Source: UBA1845 sp002338715 (GTDB lineage: Bacteria; Planctomycetota; Phycisphaerae; UBA1845). Taken from it: 64,000 bases of DNA. The translations under genes were made by a program, and so were the position numbers. The stretch is from contig DAORAL010000018.1 in assembly GCA_035344155.1 (NCBI GenBank), positions 47,034 through 111,033 on the forward strand. Direction: 5' to 3'. The notes beneath the pieces are model-generated. The model was not told the DNA's origin and ran no database searches. It worked only from the letters and a program-made list of their open reading frames with translations. Below, piece by piece: positions 60,877 through 64,000 of the stretch (its first letter is position 1; the number at the start of each line of letters is the position of its first letter).

Positions 60877-61875
60877 ATGGCCCATACGCCGCTTGTCAGT
60901 GTTGTGATCCCAACGTTTAACTCAGCGAACACGCTGCCACGCGCGATCATGTCGGTGATGGGGCAGCGGGCGATTTCGTGGGAATTGATCGTCATCGACG
61001 ACGGTTCGACGGACAACACCCTCAGCGCCATCCAGCAATATCGCCTCCGTCTGGGCGATCGCATGAAATACCACCGTCAAAAACAATCGGGCAGCAGCGT
61101 CGCCCGCAATGCCGGCATCGATCGGGCCAAAGGCGAATACATCGCGTTTCTCGACGCCGACGATGAGTTCGGTCCGAACAAATTGCTGCGTCAGTTGGAA
61201 TTGTTTTGCCGCCGGCCAGAACTCGGTTTGGTCTTCAGCGACTTCTCGTGCATCGATGTGAATGGCGAACTGCACCGCAGCGCATTTAACGAATTGGTCG
61301 AAGAGGAGGGCCCGGTGCGCATGGAGGAGATCGCACCGCGCCAGTTTGTCTGCGACCGGCGCCTGGTCGATCGAATGGTCGTCAGCTACGTCATCTCACC
61401 GATCACGGCAATGGTCCGTCGCAGCGTGCTGGGTTCCGAAATCCGATTCCCACCGGGGCAGCAGTACTCGGAAGAATGGCTTTTCTTCCTGGATGTCGCG
61501 GCCAAGTGTCGCGTCGGATATGTCGGCGAACCGTTGTCGCTGCAACACCAGACGCCTGGGAGTCTGAGCCTGACGAGTCCGGTTCGCAACACGCAACACC
61601 AGGCGCTGGCCATGCAGAAAATCCTCGAACGCTTCCCCGAAGCATCGAGCGACGCACGCCGCAAACTCCAAGGCAAGCTCGCCCACTGCTTTCGCCAGAT
61701 GGCATTCGACCATTTCAAGAGCGGTGAATTCCGCTCTGCCCGTACTGCATTCTGGAAAGCGCTCCAGCATCACGCCGATTGGAGCACCGCACTGCATCTC
61801 GCGCAAGCGACATGGGCGGCTCGCACGCAACGTTCAGCCGAAGAGTCTACGCAGGTACCCGTACAGGTCGGATAG
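60877..61875 (+). CDS. Glycosyltransferase family 2
   Basis: A 332-residue inverting glycosyltransferase of the GT-A fold. The N-terminal 'PLVSVVIPTFNSANTLPRAIMSV' and 'WELIVIDDGSTDNT' bind the nucleotide sugar; 'RNAGIDRAKGEYIAFLDADDEF' includes the DxD metal motif. The C-terminal third is helical and may bind the acceptor. The sugar is unknown. ATG at 60877, with a frame open from 60571 that has no better start. The next gene follows 12 bases later, and the next after it overlaps by 4 bases, so these three form an operon. Confidence 0.94.
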   Translation: MAHTPLVSVVIPTFNSANTLPRAIMSVMGQRAISWELIVIDDGSTDNTLSAIQQYRLRLGDRMKYHRQKQSGSSVARNAGIDRAKGEYIAFLDADDEFGPNKLLRQLELFCRRPELGLVFSDFSCIDVNGELHRSAFNELVEEEGPVRMEEIAPRQFVCDRRLVDRMVVSYVISPITAMVRRSVLGSEIRFPPGQQYSEEWLFFLDVAAKCRVGYVGEPLSLQHQTPGSLSLTSPVRNTQHQALAMQKILERFPEASSDARRKLQGKLAHCFRQMAFDHFKSGEFRSARTAFWKALQHHADWSTALHLAQATWAARTQRSAEESTQVPVQVG

Positions 61876-61887
61876 GAGTTGATACCG

Positions 61888-62634
61888 ATGGCCGCCAGTG
61901 CGCCCTATGCCATTCCAGTGATTGCCAATGCTGTCCGGCAGATTCAGCCGCAGTCCATACTCGACGTGGGCGTTGGGTTTGGAAAGTACGGCGTGTTGTT
62001 TCGCGAGTACGTCGACGTCTGGTCGGCGAAGAACGCAGACGAGACAAAACGCGGCGGGTGGCGCATGCGCCTCGAAGGCATCGAAGTCTTTCCAGATTAC
62101 CTGTCACCCCTGCATGATTATATCTACGATCATATCCACATCGGCCAAGCTGAATCGGTCATCGACAGTTTGGGGCAATACGACGTCATCTTCATGGGCG
62201 ATGTGCTCGAGCACTTCACCAAGGAGGATGGCCAGCGTATGATTCAGAAACTCTACGAACACGCCACGAAATGCGTTTTGCTGACGTATCCGCGCGACGC
62301 CCAGAAGCGCGACGGTATTCTGGAAAATCCGGCAGAAGCACACCTGAGCACCTGGTCTGACGAAGACTTCAAGCCGTTTCCGCGATTCGCCTACACAGTT
62401 TTGGAGAACCGTGCCGATGTATGCGCTTTGGCCAAGCCGCCATTCGATCCGCCATTTTTGGTGGGGTGCTTTGCTGCAAGAAAACGCACCGGCTGGAAGG
62501 GCGTTGTCGCGAATGGTCTGGTCAGCATACTCGGACCGTCGAAAGCATCGGCCATCGTTAGCAAGCTAGCCGGTGAACGCATCGCGCTTCGCAAAGAGAA
62601 TCTCTCGAGGGTGGGGGCGGAAGGCACTCTATGA
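61888..62634 (+). CDS. Class I methyltransferase-like protein
   Basis: A 248-residue protein with a Rossmann fold: 'ILDVGVGFGKYGVLFREYVDV' is SAM-binding motif I; 'EGIEVFPDY' holds the acidic residue; 'YDVIFMGDVLEHFTKEDG' is the post-motif typical of sugar O- or N-methyltransferases. The C-terminal 50 residues are basic and may bind membrane. GAGGAGG-like 'AGGAG' precedes the ATG at 61888; a TTG at 61879 is too close to it. It overlaps the next gene (ATGA), implying a joint role in glycan building. Confidence 0.85.
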   Translation: MAASAPYAIPVIANAVRQIQPQSILDVGVGFGKYGVLFREYVDVWSAKNADETKRGGWRMRLEGIEVFPDYLSPLHDYIYDHIHIGQAESVIDSLGQYDVIFMGDVLEHFTKEDGQRMIQKLYEHATKCVLLTYPRDAQKRDGILENPAEAHLSTWSDEDFKPFPRFAYTVLENRADVCALAKPPFDPPFLVGCFAARKRTGWKGVVANGLVSILGPSKASAIVSKLAGERIALRKENLSRVGAEGTL

Positions 62635-63767
62635 AGATCGTATTCGTGACGTACCGATATTGGCCGGCAGTCGGCGGTGTGGAAAAGTACATGCACCGTC
62701 TCAGCCAGGCGCTCATCGCCAAAGGACACCGCGTTGATCTCGTATGCGCGGCCCACGAAGACGGCCTGCCCGCCAGCGAAGTTCACGAAGGCGTACACGT
62801 CCATCGCTTCCCCGCGCACCGCTCGCCCATGCGCTGCTGGTTCGACCTGATGATGAAGCGCAAGCTGTTTTGCGATGCCGACGTCATCCACATCAGCGAC
62901 ACGCTCGTATTGGAATATTTCTACCGGATGCTTGCGTGGACCATGCCCAACAAACCGCTCTTCCTCACGCGGCATGGCATGTCGTACACCTACCCGGTTC
63001 CCGAACAGGAAAAAGCCCGCGCCCGCCGCACGTTGAATCTCGTCGATGGCATCATCCACGACGGTGAATTCATCGAACCGATGCTCGGCGTCAAACCCGA
63101 TTGCGTCCCCAATCAGGGTTTGTATCCAGAAGCCGCCGACCTTGAAAAGATCGAAGAACCCAAGCCCGACTCGGCGACATTCGTAGGCCGTCTCGAACCC
63201 GATAGCGCCATCGAAATCTACGTGGAAGCGATTCAGGTGCTGCGCGATCGCCACAAACTCAACATCCATCTCGACGTCTATGGCGACGGAACGCTCCGCG
63301 AATCGTTGCAGCGAAGTTCGCAGGAAGGTGCACTCCCGATCACCTTCCACGGATGGCAGCCGGACGCCCAGGAACGCATCACCGACGGATGTTTCGCGTT
63401 CATCGCGGGAAGGATGGCCATCCAGGAATCGATGGCCCGTCGTCGCCTGGTCGTCGCCGCGTACCCGGATCCGCTCAAGGACCTGTACGTCAACGGCGAA
63501 CCGTTCAGCCCATACCTCGTGTCCGGCGGCGATGCCGAAACGATCGCAGCCCACGTCGCCCACTACGCAACCCACGACGAAGAACGCCAGAAACGAGTAG
63601 AAGCCGGATACCGACACGCCTGCAAACTGAGCTGGTCAAAAACGGCTGACGAATACCTGAAGCTATGGGAGAAAGCCCCACGCCGCGAGAACCGCCTGCA
63701 ACACAATACATTCAAATCGAAAATCAAACTAGCCCGAGCAGTATCGCGCGAAGCACAAGCGGTCTAA
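62631..63767 (+). CDS. Glycosyltransferase family 4 (GT-B)
   Basis: A 378-residue retaining glycosyltransferase. The N-terminal domain starts 'FVTYRYWPAVGGVEKYMHRLSQAL', a GT4 hallmark, then 'HIHISDTLVLEYF'-like helices ('DVIHISDTLV'). The C-terminal domain includes 'ATFVGRLEPDSAIEIYVEA' and 'LDVYGDGTLRESL', and the donor-site 'AIQESMARRRLVVA'. The sugar donor is unspecified. It shares a 4-base overlap with the upstream methyltransferase gene. It is the last gene in the window; about 230 bases of non-coding sequence with a palindromic repeat follow. Confidence 0.93.
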   Translation: MKIVFVTYRYWPAVGGVEKYMHRLSQALIAKGHRVDLVCAAHEDGLPASEVHEGVHVHRFPAHRSPMRCWFDLMMKRKLFCDADVIHISDTLVLEYFYRMLAWTMPNKPLFLTRHGMSYTYPVPEQEKARARRTLNLVDGIIHDGEFIEPMLGVKPDCVPNQGLYPEAADLEKIEEPKPDSATFVGRLEPDSAIEIYVEAIQVLRDRHKLNIHLDVYGDGTLRESLQRSSQEGALPITFHGWQPDAQERITDGCFAFIAGRMAIQESMARRRLVVAAYPDPLKDLYVNGEPFSPYLVSGGDAETIAAHVAHYATHDEERQKRVEAGYRHACKLSWSKTADEYLKLWEKAPRRENRLQHNTFKSKIKLARAVSREAQAV

Positions 63768-63849
63768 GCCGAGAGCCGTGGAAACCGCAGCAAGAAGGCC
63801 AGGCCGGGCCAATACCAGTCGTCCGAAACCCAAGCCAGAACCACTCGCC

Positions 63850-63876
63850 GTCATTCCCGCGCAAGCGGGAATCCAG
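63850..63876. repeat. Dispersed palindromic repeat, copy 3
   Basis: GTCATTCCCGC...GCGGGAATCCAG (63850-63876) matches the copy at 25561 almost base for base. It lies in the non-coding tail of the window, downstream of the glycosyltransferase. A phrase GGTGACTGTCCC (63938-63949) follows. Confidence 0.65.
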
Positions 63877-64000
63877 AAGATACACATCGCCACCAATGGC
63901 GAATAGAACCTTTACTCAAACCAACACGGAAATAGGTGACTGTCCCGAACGCCATTAAGTTAACGAATAGCGTCGTTGTTTGGAATTCGTTTCAGTTCTA

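Noticed and set aside
63938..63949. REP-associated transposase boundary
   Set aside because: GGTGACTGTCCC alone is too short, and no transposase gene is present in the window.

Overview
The window looks like chromosomal DNA of a planctomycete, most likely from the class Phycisphaerae or a close relative. This is inferred from gene content and no search was run. The supporting signs are secreted proteins with dockerin-like DxDxDG segments, long signal peptides, a very large Cys/Pro repeat protein, a three-gene SPFH cluster next to an ABC-2 exporter, a surface-glycan style cluster, and a moderately GC-rich genome. FlgH (L-ring) and FlgI (P-ring) imply an outer membrane and peptidoglycan.

Region 1 (1-10,190, + strand) is a late flagellar block: flgA (5' cut), flgH, flgI, flgJ (rod-binding part only), flgN-like, flgK, flgL, fliW, csrA and flagellin. 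It closes with a clear intrinsic terminator. The first genes are coupled by ATGA or TAATG overlaps. FliW, CsrA and flagellin are adjacent, and the flagellin leader carries two GGA hairpins that look like CsrA sites, one of them over the ribosome binding site.

Region 2 (10,350-14,230) holds an orphan FHA-GAF histidine kinase, a secreted nuclease/phosphatase-fold protein and an unrecognised gene. Region 3 (14,276-23,654, - strand) is an apparent operon of three SPFH/HflKC-like proteins, an ABC ATPase, an ABC-2 permease and a membrane-anchored helical protein. A related permease gene lies on the opposite strand at 24,558.

Region 4 (25,800-32,314, mostly -) has a sigma-70 factor, a MacB/FtsX-type permease, a cupredoxin-like lipoprotein, a zinc-ribbon/RGG protein, an alpha/beta hydrolase and a Nudix hydrolase. 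Region 5 (32,816-42,443) has msrA, aat with a HAD phosphatase, a sulfotransferase-like gene, a DHH phosphoesterase, infC and thrS (infC apparently starting at ATC), a small hydrophobic ORF and an M32 carboxypeptidase.

Region 6 (42,961-54,543, +) is the most unusual. It holds a 1636-residue secreted protein made largely of seven-residue TxCPxxx repeats, then a membrane-anchored TPR protein and two large paralogous membrane proteins that together carry four copies of a Rossmann-like module. A structural cysteine-rich surface protein and its handling machinery is a reasonable hypothesis, but unproven.

Region 7 (54,608-63,767) has a globin, a DinB-like protein, tRNA-Arg(TCT), a second dockerin-bearing secreted protein, an enolase-superfamily enzyme, a sulfatase-fold enzyme without the formylglycine cysteine, two methyltransferases and two glycosyltransferases. 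Copies of a dispersed palindromic repeat lie near 10,300, 25,570 and 63,860.
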